Part shown: piece by piece, positions 1-8,412 of the stretch
Layout: each line of letters starts with the position of its first letter
How positions within the stretch are numbered: position 1 is the first letter of the stretch
Position numbers and translations under genes: made by a program
Assembly: GCF_050589605.1 (NCBI RefSeq)
Contig: NZ_JBNGOO010000008.1
Length of the DNA stretch: 64,000 bases
Origin: Granulosicoccus sp947495035
GTDB lineage: Bacteria > Pseudomonadota > Gammaproteobacteria > Granulosicoccales > Granulosicoccaceae
Strand: one strand, 5' to 3'
Notes under the pieces: generated by a model
Told to the model about the DNA's origin: nothing
Database searches by the model: none
Seen by the model: the letters and a program-made list of their open reading frames with translations, nothing else

Positions 1-628
1 CGCGTCGAATGCCGCCCGCCTCCTTCTGAGGCGCAAGTGTCTCCAGACTGGCAGAACGTGCCAGTTCGACATTGATGGACAGACGGTCGGCATAGCGACC
101 GGCTGATGCCAATAGCTCAGGGGTGGCCTCGGGAATGGTTTTCAGGTGGATGTAGCCGCGAAAATCGTGAACTTCCCGCAAGCGCCTGGCGACCTCGACA
201 ATCTGTTCCATCGTGTAGTCGGGATCCCGGATGATGCCGGAGGACAGAAACAGGCCTTCGATGTAATTGCGCTTGTAGAAAGCGAGTACCAGATCGACCA
301 GTTCATCGATCTCGAATCGGGCACGCGGCACATTGCTCGAGACACGATTGACGCAGTACAGGCAATCAAACGTACAGAAATTGGTCAGAAGCACCTTGAG
401 CAACGAGATGCAGCGTCCATCGGGTGCATAGGAATGGCAGATACCCATGCCTTCGGTACTGCCGACACCGCGGCCATCCAGTGAGTCTCGGCGAGATGCG
501 CCACTGGAGGCACAGGATGCATCGTATTTGGCGGCATCGGAAAGGATGGCGAGTTTGTTCATCAGTCGGATCGGCACACCATCGGTCACGGGTGGCGAGG
601 AGGCTGGGCTGGTTGGATGACTGTTCAT
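1..628 (-). CDS. Radical SAM protein linked to DNA repair (TIGR03916-type), partial
   Basis: About 209 codons are visible; the gene runs off the left edge, so its C-terminus is missing. Reading from the ATG at 628-626, the protein has a KYDASCASSG stretch near residue 35, GICHSYAPDGRC near residue 62, and the radical SAM cluster motif CTFDCLYC (Cys85, Cys89, Cys92) followed by VNR. This combination matches the family annotated as putative DNA modification/repair radical SAM protein (rSAM_link_UDG). These enzymes bind a 4Fe-4S cluster and S-adenosylmethionine; the reaction is not known. In other genomes the gene usually sits beside a uracil-DNA-glycosylase-superfamily partner. The gene on its 5' side here is divergent serine dehydratase, so a partner would have to lie left of the window. 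Family assignment is confident; function is not. Confidence 0.88.
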   Translation of the reverse strand, partial: MNSHPTSPASSPPVTDGVPIRLMNKLAILSDAAKYDASCASSGASRRDSLDGRGVGSTEGMGICHSYAPDGRCISLLKVLLTNFCTFDCLYCVNRVSSNVPRARFEIDELVDLVLAFYKRNYIEGLFLSSGIIRDPDYTMEQIVEVARRLREVHDFRGYIHLKTIPEATPELLASAGRYADRLSINVELARSASLETLAPQKEAGGIRR

Positions 629-879
629 GCATACAGTATACGGAAAGCCGTGTTCAGTGACAATGAGCTCCTGATCGGGATGAGCCGAAACCGCCCAGCC
701 CACGATCGTGGCCGATCGCGTTCAGTCCGACACCTGTGTTCAGCGTTCGCTCCGCAGTCTCTCGAAAGAGCGGTGCATGTCGTTTCGATCCGTCTGCTGG
801 CCGCTTGCAGAGCAACACGATCCGGGTGGAGTGCGTAGAGTGTGTCGGCTCTGGTATCACGAATTGCGAGTGTCGGCGT

Positions 880-2283
880 ATGGCAATCAGTGTCTTTGAT
901 CTGTTCAAGAGCGGGATCGGTCCTTCGAGCTCGCATACCGTGGGGCCCATGGTGGCGGCGCGACGCTTTGCCATGGCCTTGCAGGAGAGCGACCAGAGCC
1001 GGAAAGTGGTGCGCTGCAAGGTGGAACTGTTCGGTTCACTGGGCGCTACCGGCAAGGGACATGGCAGCGATACCGCCGTGCTGCTGGGGCTGGAAGGCGA
1101 ACATCCGACGACGGTGGACGTCGAGTCCATACCGGCGCGGCTTGAACGGATTCGTGAACGACGTGAAATCTCGCTGCCCGGTGGACATCTCATCACGTTC
1201 GACGAGAAACGGGATCTGGTCATGCACAAGCGACGGGCACTGCCGTTCCACCCCAATGCCGTGCAATTCGTGGCCAGTGACAGTGATGGTGAGGTCCTGT
1301 CGAAACGCACGTATTACTCGGTGGGGGGAGGTTTCGTTCTGGATGAGAGCGCCGCCGATGGCGATCCCGTCGTCAAGGCGGATGCCACCATCGTGCCATA
1401 CCCCTTCACCACCGGTGATCATCTGCTGCAACTGTGTGCCGAACATGGCATGACCATCAGTCAGTTGATGATGCGCAATGAATGTGTCTGGCGACCGGAG
1501 GCTGAGGTTCGTCGGGATCTGCTGGCGCTGTGGCAGGTCATGCAGGAGTGTGTCCGCCGGGGTTGCCAGGTGACCGGCATCCTGCCGGGCGGCATGAAGG
1601 TCAGGCGGCGTGCTGCCGAGTTGTATCAGAAGCTGAGTCAGAATCCGGAAGCGTCAATGCGGGATCCGTTGACGGTCATGGACTGGGTGAATCTGTATGC
1701 CCTGGCTGTCAACGAAGAGAACGCGGCCGGCGGGCGTGTGGTGACCGCGCCGACCAATGGGGCAGCCGGGATCATTCCTGCGGTACTGCACTACTACTAC
1801 CGTTTCGTGCCGGGAGCGAACGACGAGGGCGTGGTCGACTTTCTGCTGACTGCCGGTGCCATCGGCATCCTGTACAAGGAGAATGCGTCCATTTCCGGGG
1901 CGGAAGTGGGCTGTCAGGGAGAGGTCGGCTCGGCCTGCTCGATGGCCGCCGGGGCACTTGCCGCGGTACAGGGAGGCAGCCCGGAACAGGTGGAGAACGC
2001 GGCCGAGATCGGCATGGAACACAATCTGGGGCTTACCTGTGACCCGGTGGGTGGACTTGTCCAGGTGCCGTGTATCGAGCGCAATGCGATGGGATCGGTC
2101 AAGGCCATCAATGCCGCTCGCATTGCCCTGCGAGGAGATGGCAAGCATTTCGTGTCACTGGACAAGGTGATCAAGACCATGCGTGACACCGGTGCCGACA
2201 TGAAAACCAAGTACAAGGAAACGGCTCGCGGCGGACTGGCGATAAACGTGATAGAAGTGCCTGTGAGTTTTCCTGATTGCTGA
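880..2283 (+). CDS. sdaA: L-serine ammonia-lyase (iron-sulfur, single chain)
   Basis: 467-residue L-serine dehydratase, converting L-serine to pyruvate and ammonia in the cytoplasm with an oxygen-labile 4Fe-4S cluster. The N-terminus ISVFDLFKSGIGPSSSHTVGP is the beta-domain signature. The alpha domain carries the cysteines expected for cluster binding (Cys345, Cys387, Cys398) in CQGEVGSACS, LTCDPVGG and VPCIERN. The protein ends in Cys467; a C-terminal Cys that folds back into the active site is known from the bacterial single-chain enzymes. The ATG at 880 was chosen because the family starts within a few residues of ISVFDLF; the reading frame stays open further upstream but without family similarity. 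The ribosome binding site is weak. The next gene follows after 14 bp, so the two are probably cotranscribed. Confidence 0.96.
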   Translation: MAISVFDLFKSGIGPSSSHTVGPMVAARRFAMALQESDQSRKVVRCKVELFGSLGATGKGHGSDTAVLLGLEGEHPTTVDVESIPARLERIRERREISLPGGHLITFDEKRDLVMHKRRALPFHPNAVQFVASDSDGEVLSKRTYYSVGGGFVLDESAADGDPVVKADATIVPYPFTTGDHLLQLCAEHGMTISQLMMRNECVWRPEAEVRRDLLALWQVMQECVRRGCQVTGILPGGMKVRRRAAELYQKLSQNPEASMRDPLTVMDWVNLYALAVNEENAAGGRVVTAPTNGAAGIIPAVLHYYYRFVPGANDEGVVDFLLTAGAIGILYKENASISGAEVGCQGEVGSACSMAAGALAAVQGGSPEQVENAAEIGMEHNLGLTCDPVGGLVQVPCIERNAMGSVKAINAARIALRGDGKHFVSLDKVIKTMRDTGADMKTKYKETARGGLAINVIEVPVSFPDC

Positions 2284-2297
2284 GCACCCTTTACACG

Positions 2298-2762
2298 ATG
2301 AATGCATTAGCCATAGCACTGCACGGTCTGGCTGCCGTTGTCTGGATAGGCGGCATGTTCTTCGCCTATGTTGTTCTGCGCCCCAGTGTCGCCTTGCTGG
2401 AACCACACCGGCGACTCGGTCTGTGGGCTGCCGTGTTCCGCCGCTTCTTCCCCTGGGTATGGATGTGCATTGCCGTCCTGCTGACGAGTGGCTACTGGCT
2501 GGTGTTCAATGCCTTTGGCGGCTTTGCGACCAGTCCGGTCTACGTCCACCTGATGCATGCACTGGGTCTGCTGATGACGGCGCTGTTCGTCTATCTGTAC
2601 TATCGCCCCTACCCGGTGCTGAAAGAGACCGTGGCCCAGGAAGACTGGCCGGCAGCCGGCGTGGCGCTGAATCGTGTCAGGCACATCGTGCTGGTCAATC
2701 TCGTGTTGGGGATGGTGCTGGTGCTACTGGTTCTGGCAGGTCGTTACGGCCTGTTCCGCTAA
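2298..2762 (+). CDS. CopD-like four-helix integral membrane protein
   Basis: 154-residue hydrophobic protein with about four membrane helices. It begins MNALAIALHGLAAVVWIGGM, a pattern shared by CopD-superfamily membrane proteins in which a His in helix 1 and another in the third helix (VHLMHALGLLM) could bind metal or haem. The first ATG at 2298 lies 14 bp beyond the sdaA stop; a TTG at 2277 in the same frame would overlap sdaA and is less likely. Position directly behind sdaA suggests shared transcription, but no functional link to serine breakdown can be read from the sequence. A GC-rich hairpin follows at 2778-2817. CopD membership is moderately sure; substrate is unknown. Confidence 0.8.
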   Translation: MNALAIALHGLAAVVWIGGMFFAYVVLRPSVALLEPHRRLGLWAAVFRRFFPWVWMCIAVLLTSGYWLVFNAFGGFATSPVYVHLMHALGLLMTALFVYLYYRPYPVLKETVAQEDWPAAGVALNRVRHIVLVNLVLGMVLVLLVLAGRYGLFR

Positions 2763-2777
2763 TCGCAACGCGGCGCT

Positions 2778-2817
2778 CCGCCCCGGGGAGAATGGATTTA
2801 CCCGTCCCCCGGGGCGG
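2778..2817. terminator. GC-rich hairpin between sdaA/copD-like unit and peroxiredoxin gene
   Basis: Perfect 11-bp arms CCGCCCCGGGG (2778-2788) and CCCCGGGGCGG (2807-2817) separated by 18 nt. It lies between two convergent genes, so it could end transcription in both directions. There is no clear T-run, so a classical intrinsic terminator is not proven. Confidence 0.55.
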
Positions 2818-2860
2818 CCTTCAACAGTCAGCAATGCAAGGCTGACCTACTCTGCCTTGC

Positions 2861-3406
2861 TCAGGCGCTTTTCTGGCTGGCCTGCGTGATCCAGGACAGA
2901 ACCGTATCGGCATCCGAACGTTCGAACGGGTCATTGCCGGCATTGTCGCCGAACTCCGGTTCAACGAACATCTCTTCGATCTGGCCATCGTTCACCACCA
3001 TGGCATAGCGCCAGGAGCGAGGTCCGAAGCCGAGGTTTTCCTTGTTGACCAGCATGCCCATCTTGCGGGTGAATTCGCCATTGCCGTCAGGCAGCATGCG
3101 GACCTTCTGGATACCTTGAGCCTTGCCCCACTGGTACATGACAAAGGCATCGTTGACGGACAGGCAGATGATGTCATCGACCCCGGCTGCCATGAACTGC
3201 TCATGCAGTTCTTCGTAGCGAGGCAGGTGAGTGGAGGAACACGTCGGTGTGAAAGCGCCCGGCAAGGCAAACAGCACAACCCGCTTGCCCTTGAACAAGT
3301 CGCTGGTGGTGACGTCCTGCCATTTGAACGGGTTGTCGCCACCCAGGGACTCATCACGAACGCGTGTCTTGAAGGTGACGTCCGGTACGGTGCGCATGAA
3401 ACTCAT
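2861..3406 (-). CDS. Peroxiredoxin (Prx5-type)
   Basis: 181-residue thiol peroxidase that would reduce hydrogen peroxide and organic hydroperoxides in the cytoplasm. The active-site stretch PGAFTPTCS places the peroxidatic Cys at residue 56; a second Cys at 81 (DDIICLSVND) is the one commonly conserved in Prx5-type proteins. Downstream WRYAMVVNDG fits the family. No fused glutaredoxin domain is present, so an external thioredoxin or glutaredoxin would regenerate it. The start at 3406 is supported by GGAGA about nine bases upstream; a longer open frame to 3502 adds residues unlike the family. It is convergent with the CopD-like gene and is followed upstream by the octamer array. Confidence 0.93.
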   Translation of the reverse strand: MSFMRTVPDVTFKTRVRDESLGGDNPFKWQDVTTSDLFKGKRVVLFALPGAFTPTCSSTHLPRYEELHEQFMAAGVDDIICLSVNDAFVMYQWGKAQGIQKVRMLPDGNGEFTRKMGMLVNKENLGFGPRSWRYAMVVNDGQIEEMFVEPEFGDNAGNDPFERSDADTVLSWITQASQKSA

Positions 3407-3522
3407 GAAGGCATTCTCCTGATTCGTTGGGTTGGAAGGATCGCTGTTGACCATACGGCGAAGTTGGGGGCGAGTTCCCTGAATCTGCGGAACAGCTTTC
3501 ATGAATGATATTGCGTGAGGGG

Positions 3523-3834
3523 GATTGGGGGATTGGGGGATTGGGGGATTGGGGGATTGGGGGATTGGGGGATTGCGGGATTGCGGGATTGCGGGATTGC
3601 GGGATTGCGGGATTGCGGGATTGCGGGATTGCGGAATTGCGGAATTGCGGAATTGCGGAATTGCGGAATTGCGGAATTGCGGAATTGCGGGAGTGCGGGA
3701 GTGCGGGAGTGCGGGAGTGCGGGAGTGCGGGAGTGCGGGAGTGCGGGAGTGCGGGAGTGCGGGAGTTCGGGAGTTCGGGAGTTCGGGAGTTCGGGAGTTC
3801 GGGAGTTCGGGAGTTCGGGAGTTCGGGAGTTCGG
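3523..3834. repeat. Octamer minisatellite, 39 tandem copies in five homogeneous blocks
   Basis: Exactly 39 copies of an 8-bp unit with no indel. The copies are sorted: 6 x GATTGGGG (3523-3570), 8 x GATTGCGG (3571-3634), 7 x AATTGCGG (3635-3690), 9 x GAGTGCGG (3691-3762), 9 x GAGTTCGG (3763-3834). A degenerate copy GAGTGCAG follows. All five variants connect through single-base changes. Because 8 is not a multiple of 3 and the unit has no stop codon, all three forward frames stay open, which produces spurious Gly-rich reading frames. It lies between the peroxiredoxin start and the PPK2 gene, about 120 bp upstream of the peroxiredoxin ATG. I see no coding role. Confidence 0.97.
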
Positions 3835-3934
3835 GAGTGCAGATTGCGAATTCGCTTTCTGCCGACAGTGGTCTACACTTTGTCAGACTGGCTGCTGCGC
3901 CCGGCTTTCGACAGATCCGTCTGGTTCACCGCCG

Positions 3935-3974
3935 CTCTACCGCTCTACCGCTTGACCGGTTGACCGGTTGACCG
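3935..3974. repeat. Second short octamer array (five copies)
   Basis: Five contiguous 8-bp units, again sorted by variant: CTCTACCG twice, CTTGACCG once, GTTGACCG twice. It lies 100 bp downstream of the large octamer array and has a different unit, but the same period and the same block arrangement. Confidence 0.85.
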
Positions 3975-4173
3975 GCCGCACGGGATATCATCGCCAGAGT
4001 AGTGCAGGATTCGGTGCCAGATTACCCCTGAATGTGCGCAATGTCGCATTCGTCGGCCTGCATTTCAGTTTCGTTTAAGCATTGTTCGGTAATGTTCGAC
4101 CTGACCGCTGCTGCCCGACAGTAGCGGGTCGTGAGTGCTCGTGCAGAAGACATGAGCCAGAGGAGTCGAACCA
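3975..4173. other. Remainder of the 3407-4173 intergenic region
   Basis: Outside the two octamer arrays this 767-bp gap has no plausible gene. The stretch from 3975 to 4173 must hold the promoter of the PPK2 gene, but I cannot pick a convincing -35/-10 pair. GAGGAG about a dozen bases before 4174 serves as ribosome binding site. Confidence 0.5.
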
Positions 4174-5064
4174 GTGCCTGCATTGCCAGAAAAATCCGTC
4201 ATTTCCTCGCCATTCATGGTCCCCCATGATGGCCGGTTCACGGTGGCTGACAGTCCTGCAGGACCCGGCAAGGATGTCGCCGGCAAGAAGGCGCTGGAAA
4301 AGCAGCTGGCGGATGCAGTGGAGGGCATCAGCGAATTGCAGCGAAAGCTGTACGCCGATGACCGCTATTCACTCCTGCTCATCTTCCAGGCCATGGATGC
4401 CGCTGGCAAGGACGGCACCATTCGCGCCGTCATGAGCGGGGTCAACCCGGCGGGCTGTCAGGTGTCATCCTTCAAGAGCCCCTCTGACGAAGAGCTGGAG
4501 CATGACTGGCTGTGGCGTACCACTCGGCGTCTGCCCGAGCGCGGCCGTATCGGCATCTTCAACCGCAGCTACTACGAAGAAGTGCTGGCGGTGCGAGTGC
4601 ATCCCGAATATCTGCAGAACCAGCGCTTGCCCCGGCATCAGCATGAGGCTTTGTGGCAAGAGCGCTTCGAATCGATCCGCGATCACGAGAAGCACCTGTC
4701 GCGAAACGGCACTGTCGTCCTGAAGTTCTGGCTCAATGTGTCGAAGGATGAACAGAAGAAGCGTTTTCTGAAGCGCCTCACGACACCGGAGAAATACTGG
4801 AAGTTTTCCGACAGCGATCTGGTGACACGTGATCGCTGGGATGAATACATGCAGACCTACGAAAGCATGTTGAACGAAACTTCGACCACGTATGCGCCGT
4901 GGTTTGCCATTCCGGCCGACGACAAGCGTTACATGCGAGTCTGTGTGGCGGAGATCATTCAGCAGACACTGGAGGCTCTGCCACTGCGTTACCCGGAAAA
5001 GGCTCCGGAAGAGATTGCGAAGTTCGAGGAATACATTGCTCGTCTTGAAGGCGAGACTGATTAG
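4174..5064 (+). CDS. ppk2: PPK2-family polyphosphate kinase
   Basis: 296-residue polyphosphate:nucleotide phosphotransferase, which moves phosphate between polyphosphate and nucleoside mono- or diphosphates. The Walker A-like segment is FQAMDAAGKDGTIRA (near residue 75). The lid and acidic motifs follow as FNRSYYEEVLAVRVHPE and as VLKFWLNVSKDEQKKRF. The long N-terminal segment before the P-loop and the VRVHPE stretch fit the PPK2_rel_1 type (TIGR03709). GTG at 4174 has GAGGAG upstream and is preferred; an ATG 14 codons later is possible. Nucleotide preference (ADP, AMP or GDP) cannot be told from the sequence. An 82-codon gene follows after 96 bp. Confidence 0.94.
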   Translation: MPALPEKSVISSPFMVPHDGRFTVADSPAGPGKDVAGKKALEKQLADAVEGISELQRKLYADDRYSLLLIFQAMDAAGKDGTIRAVMSGVNPAGCQVSSFKSPSDEELEHDWLWRTTRRLPERGRIGIFNRSYYEEVLAVRVHPEYLQNQRLPRHQHEALWQERFESIRDHEKHLSRNGTVVLKFWLNVSKDEQKKRFLKRLTTPEKYWKFSDSDLVTRDRWDEYMQTYESMLNETSTTYAPWFAIPADDKRYMRVCVAEIIQQTLEALPLRYPEKAPEEIAKFEEYIARLEGETD

Positions 5065-5160
5065 AACCGCCATGTTTTCCATTGATGACAAGGTGGTCGG
5101 AGTCTTGCGTAGTCACTGTCGTCAAGCGAGTGCAGGGTGTGAGAACATAGGACCTGACCA

Positions 5161-5409
5161 ATGAAGCAGTTCAATGTAGAGCAAGCCGATACGTTGACAC
5201 CGTTGCCCGATGGGATGACGGTATGCGCAACAATTGACGAATCGGGAACCGAACACGAAATCACGGAACTCATGATCCGACGTGCCTGCGAGCAGATGGA
5301 CGCCGATCAGTTGTGGCCCTATGCCAGCCACAAGCTCTGTGCAACGGTCCGACCCGTACCCGCTGGTGGGGCTCGCATCATCCCGTTCAAGCCGCGCAGC
5401 GTCAATTGA
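5161..5409 (+). CDS. Small hypothetical protein (82 aa)
   Basis: I do not recognise this protein. It has 82 residues, no signal peptide and no membrane segment. It is acidic in its first half (EQADTLTPLPDG, ESGTEHEITELMIRRACEQMDADQLWPY) and ends in a basic, proline-containing tail (RIIPFKPRSVN). AGGA eight bases before the ATG at 5161 and codon use like its neighbours suggest a real gene. It follows ppk2 on the same strand, so a role linked to polyphosphate or stress is possible but is only inference. Confidence 0.6.
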   Translation: MKQFNVEQADTLTPLPDGMTVCATIDESGTEHEITELMIRRACEQMDADQLWPYASHKLCATVRPVPAGGARIIPFKPRSVN

Positions 5410-5567
5410 ATCAACTTCCTGCAACTGCTCACCGCCGGCTGTGCCCGGTGGGCAGCACGCTTGACGCTGTTGCCGGCGTCCGGGGCAGGGTAGACGGGGC
5501 TATCTGACGGGCCGCCAACCGGTCAGCGGCAGAATCTGTTCGGGGCCGCCACCAACGGCCCGTGAAA

Positions 5568-6812
5568 TCAGTTGACCAGCTGGTTCATCTCGAAGATCGG
5601 CAACAGGATACCCAGCACGATCGTCAGTACCACACCACCCATTATCAGAATGACCACCGGCTCGAACAGACCGAGGAATACCGACATCAGCGAGTTGAGT
5701 TCGCGTTCCTGATGAGCTGCTGCTTTCTCCAGCATGCTGTCCAGTTGGCCGGAAGATTCACCACTGGCGATCAGATGCAGCAGCATCGGCGGAAAATAAC
5801 CGGTTCTCTCCAGCGCGCCACTGAGCGTTGAACCTTCGCGAACCTGAACCGCGGCGTTGTTCACCGCCTTGCGCATCGGCCGGTTGGTGATTACCTGAGA
5901 GCCGATATCCAGTGCTTCCAGTACCGGCACACCACTGGCCGCCAGGATGCTCAGCGTTCTGGCGAACTGCGCCGTGTTGAATCCACGGATCAGTCGCTTG
6001 AACAGCGGCAACTTCAGCAATCCGCTGTGAATTCGTGTCTTGAAGGCCTCGTTGCGCATGGCACGCTTGAACGCAACGAGCAGTACAAAGCCCACACCGA
6101 GCACCACCACGCCATACTGCCGCACGAAGGCGCTGGCGGACAGCATGGCCTGAGTGAGGGCGGGCAGTTCCTGATCCATGCCTTCGAAAACCTGAACCAC
6201 CTGCGGAACCACATAGGCCAGCAGAAAGCCCACGATGAGAATGGAGGCCACGACCAGTACGCTGGGATAGATCAGGGCCTTCTTGACCGTGGCATTGGCC
6301 ACCTGTCGCTCCTCGGTGTAGTCTGCCAGACGCTCCAGCACGGCATCCAGGTGGCCGGACTGTTCTCCGGCGGCAACGGTTGCCTGATAGATTTCAGGGA
6401 ATACCTTGGGGTAGTCGGACAGGGCGGCGGCAAAACTGTGCCCTTCGAGGACCTTGGCGCGAACCGACAGCAGCAGAGACTTGATGCGTGGTTTCTCGGT
6501 TTGCCGGCTGACCGCAGACAGGGATTCTTCCAGCGGCGTGCCGGCAGCGCTCAGCGTGGCGATCTGCCGCGTCAGCAAGGCCAGATCGTTGGTCTTGATA
6601 CCGCCACGGAAGGTGGGCGTCGAATTGCGTGGGCCGGCCTTTTCACCCGCCTTGCGCTTCTTGCGGTTGCGTCCCGAGGTTTCCGAGACTTCCAGCGGGG
6701 TCAGGCCTTGCTGCCGTAACTGCTGGCGTGCCAGACGGGCCGTATCGGCTTCCAGAACTCCCTTTTTTTCCCGCCCGCGCGCATCCAGCACCAGGTATTC
6801 AAAAGCGGCCAT
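5568..6812 (-). CDS. gspF: Type II secretion inner-membrane platform protein GspF
   Basis: 414-residue polytopic protein that links the GspE ATPase to the pseudopilus. Two repeated cytoplasmic T2SF domains are seen (about residues 70-190 and 272-395), with membrane segments near 184-204, 232-248 and 384-405. Family hallmarks include LLTRQIATLSAAGTPLEESL and VAAGEQSGHLDAVLERLADY, repeated as IASGESSGQLDSMLEKAA. The ATG overlaps the gspE stop by one base, so translation is probably coupled. A longer upstream frame lies inside gspE and is rejected. This is the last gene of the gspCDEF unit; pseudopilin genes (gspG-K) and gspL/M do not follow, because PPK2-side genes on the other strand come next. 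Confidence 0.95.
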   Translation of the reverse strand: MAAFEYLVLDARGREKKGVLEADTARLARQQLRQQGLTPLEVSETSGRNRKKRKAGEKAGPRNSTPTFRGGIKTNDLALLTRQIATLSAAGTPLEESLSAVSRQTEKPRIKSLLLSVRAKVLEGHSFAAALSDYPKVFPEIYQATVAAGEQSGHLDAVLERLADYTEERQVANATVKKALIYPSVLVVASILIVGFLLAYVVPQVVQVFEGMDQELPALTQAMLSASAFVRQYGVVVLGVGFVLLVAFKRAMRNEAFKTRIHSGLLKLPLFKRLIRGFNTAQFARTLSILAASGVPVLEALDIGSQVITNRPMRKAVNNAAVQVREGSTLSGALERTGYFPPMLLHLIASGESSGQLDSMLEKAAAHQERELNSLMSVFLGLFEPVVILIMGGVVLTIVLGILLPIFEMNQLVN

Positions 6813-8410
6813 CAGCCCTCTCGAGTCACACGCAGGACTTCTTCGAGAGACGTCTTGCCTGCAAGCACCAGACGCATGCCATCTTCCGTGATCCCCGAGC
6901 TTCTGGTCCGGGCATAGCGTTCCATCTCCATCTCGGACTCGCCATCGTGGATCATGCCGCGAATGGTTTCGTCCACCAGCACCACTTCGTAGATGCCCTG
7001 GCGTCCCGCATAACCGGTATGACCGCAACGATCACAACCGTGGGGTTCGCACATGTGATGCGCCTTGTCAGCGGTTGTCTTCAGTGACTCGAGTTCACCC
7101 TTGGTGGGTGTGTGTGGACGCTTGCACTCGGGGCAGAGCAGCCGGACCAGTCGCTGAGCGACAAGGCCGACCAGACTGGAGGAAAGCAGAAAAGGCTCGA
7201 CACCCATGTCACGCAGTCGGGTGATGGCGCCGATGGCGGTATTGGTATGCAGAGTCGACAATACCAGATGGCCCGTCAGTGAGGCCTGAACGGCAATCTC
7301 GGCTGTCTCGGTATCTCGAATCTCACCGATCATGACGATATCCGGATCCTGTCGCAGAATGGCGCGCAGACCGCGCGCGAAATCCAGGTCCACCTTGGTA
7401 TTGACCTGAGTCTGACCGATGCCGTCGATGTAGTATTCGATGGGATCCTCGACGGTGAGGATGGTGTACTTGCTGGTGTTGAGTTTGGCCAGGGCCGCGT
7501 ACAGGGTCGTCGTCTTGCCCGAACCGGTCGGGCCGGTAACCAGCACGATGCCATGCGAGAGCCCGAGGCTTTTCTGCATGTCCTGCAATGCCTGGGGGGG
7601 CATGCCCAGATGCTCCAGGTCGAGACGTCCGGCCTGCTTGTCCAGCAAACGCAGCACGACGCGTTCGCCATGGCCCGATGGCAGGGTCGATACCCGCACA
7701 TCGACCGGACGTCCCGCCACACGCAGGCTGATGCGTCCATCCTGGGGCAGGCGACGTTCGGCAATGTCCAGCTTGGCCATGACCTTCAGTCGGGAAATGA
7801 CCATGGGGGCAATGGCGCGGGGTGGCTCCAGCAGTTTCTGCATGACACCATCAACCCGGTAGCGCACGGCCAGGCGTTTTTCGAAGGGTTCGATATGGAT
7901 GTCCGAGGCCTGCTTGCGTACGGCCTCTGTCAGCATGGCATTGATCAGGCGGATGACCGGGGCATCATCGGTGGATTCCAGCAGGTCTTCGGGCTCGGGC
8001 AGGGCCTGAGCCAGTTGCGCCAGATCCATGTCGTCGTCGAAGTCATCCATGATATCGATGGCCTGACCGGTCTCGCCTTCATAGTGGCGAGTGAGGCGCG
8101 CATCGAATTCATCAGCGGTCACGGGATCCATGACCAGGGAGCGACCAGCCTTGCGACGGGCTTCGGTCAGCGCACTGAGCGGGACACCGGGCCGGTGGAC
8201 CAGCAGCAGCTCACCCTTGGCATTGAGCTCCAGGATCACGCCATGGCGTTTGGCAAAGGTATAGGGAAGATCAGTGTATGTCAGCTCGACACCGGTCTCC
8301 AGTGTCATGCTACCCAGACTGCGGGTGGCATCCTGATCCGTCTCTTCGCCAATGAGCGTGCTGTCGGATGGATCGCCGACATCAATGAAATCCGCTGAAG
8401 AAGTCACCAT
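6812..8410 (-). CDS. gspE: Type II secretion ATPase GspE
   Basis: 532-residue cytoplasmic secretion ATPase. An N-terminal N1E-type region (about 1-140) precedes the conserved SDIHIEPFEKRLAVRYRVDG segment. The Walker A motif GPTGSGKT is at 293-300, the Asp box at TVEDPIEYYIDG, and the Walker B region QDPDIVMIGEIRD near 354-366. A tetracysteine zinc site is complete: CPEC at 426-429 and CDRC at 459-462. It starts two bases after the gspD stop and overlaps gspF by one base. It powers pseudopilus assembly together with GspF. The zinc site separates it from PilT and PilU, encoded 6 kb away. Confidence 0.96.
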   Translation of the reverse strand: MVTSSADFIDVGDPSDSTLIGEETDQDATRSLGSMTLETGVELTYTDLPYTFAKRHGVILELNAKGELLLVHRPGVPLSALTEARRKAGRSLVMDPVTADEFDARLTRHYEGETGQAIDIMDDFDDDMDLAQLAQALPEPEDLLESTDDAPVIRLINAMLTEAVRKQASDIHIEPFEKRLAVRYRVDGVMQKLLEPPRAIAPMVISRLKVMAKLDIAERRLPQDGRISLRVAGRPVDVRVSTLPSGHGERVVLRLLDKQAGRLDLEHLGMPPQALQDMQKSLGLSHGIVLVTGPTGSGKTTTLYAALAKLNTSKYTILTVEDPIEYYIDGIGQTQVNTKVDLDFARGLRAILRQDPDIVMIGEIRDTETAEIAVQASLTGHLVLSTLHTNTAIGAITRLRDMGVEPFLLSSSLVGLVAQRLVRLLCPECKRPHTPTKGELESLKTTADKAHHMCEPHGCDRCGHTGYAGRQGIYEVVLVDETIRGMIHDGESEMEMERYARTRSSGITEDGMRLVLAGKTSLEEVLRVTREG

Positions 8411-8412
8411 GT

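Noticed and set aside
3523..3834. CRISPR array
   Set aside because: Units are 8 bp and contiguous with no spacers; there are no cas genes.
3505..3971. Three overlapping plus-strand reading frames of about 150 codons rich in Gly, Ile, Leu, Arg and Cys
   Set aside because: They are produced by the stop-free octamer array; 8-bp periodicity keeps all three frames open. There is no family resemblance and no selective use of one frame.
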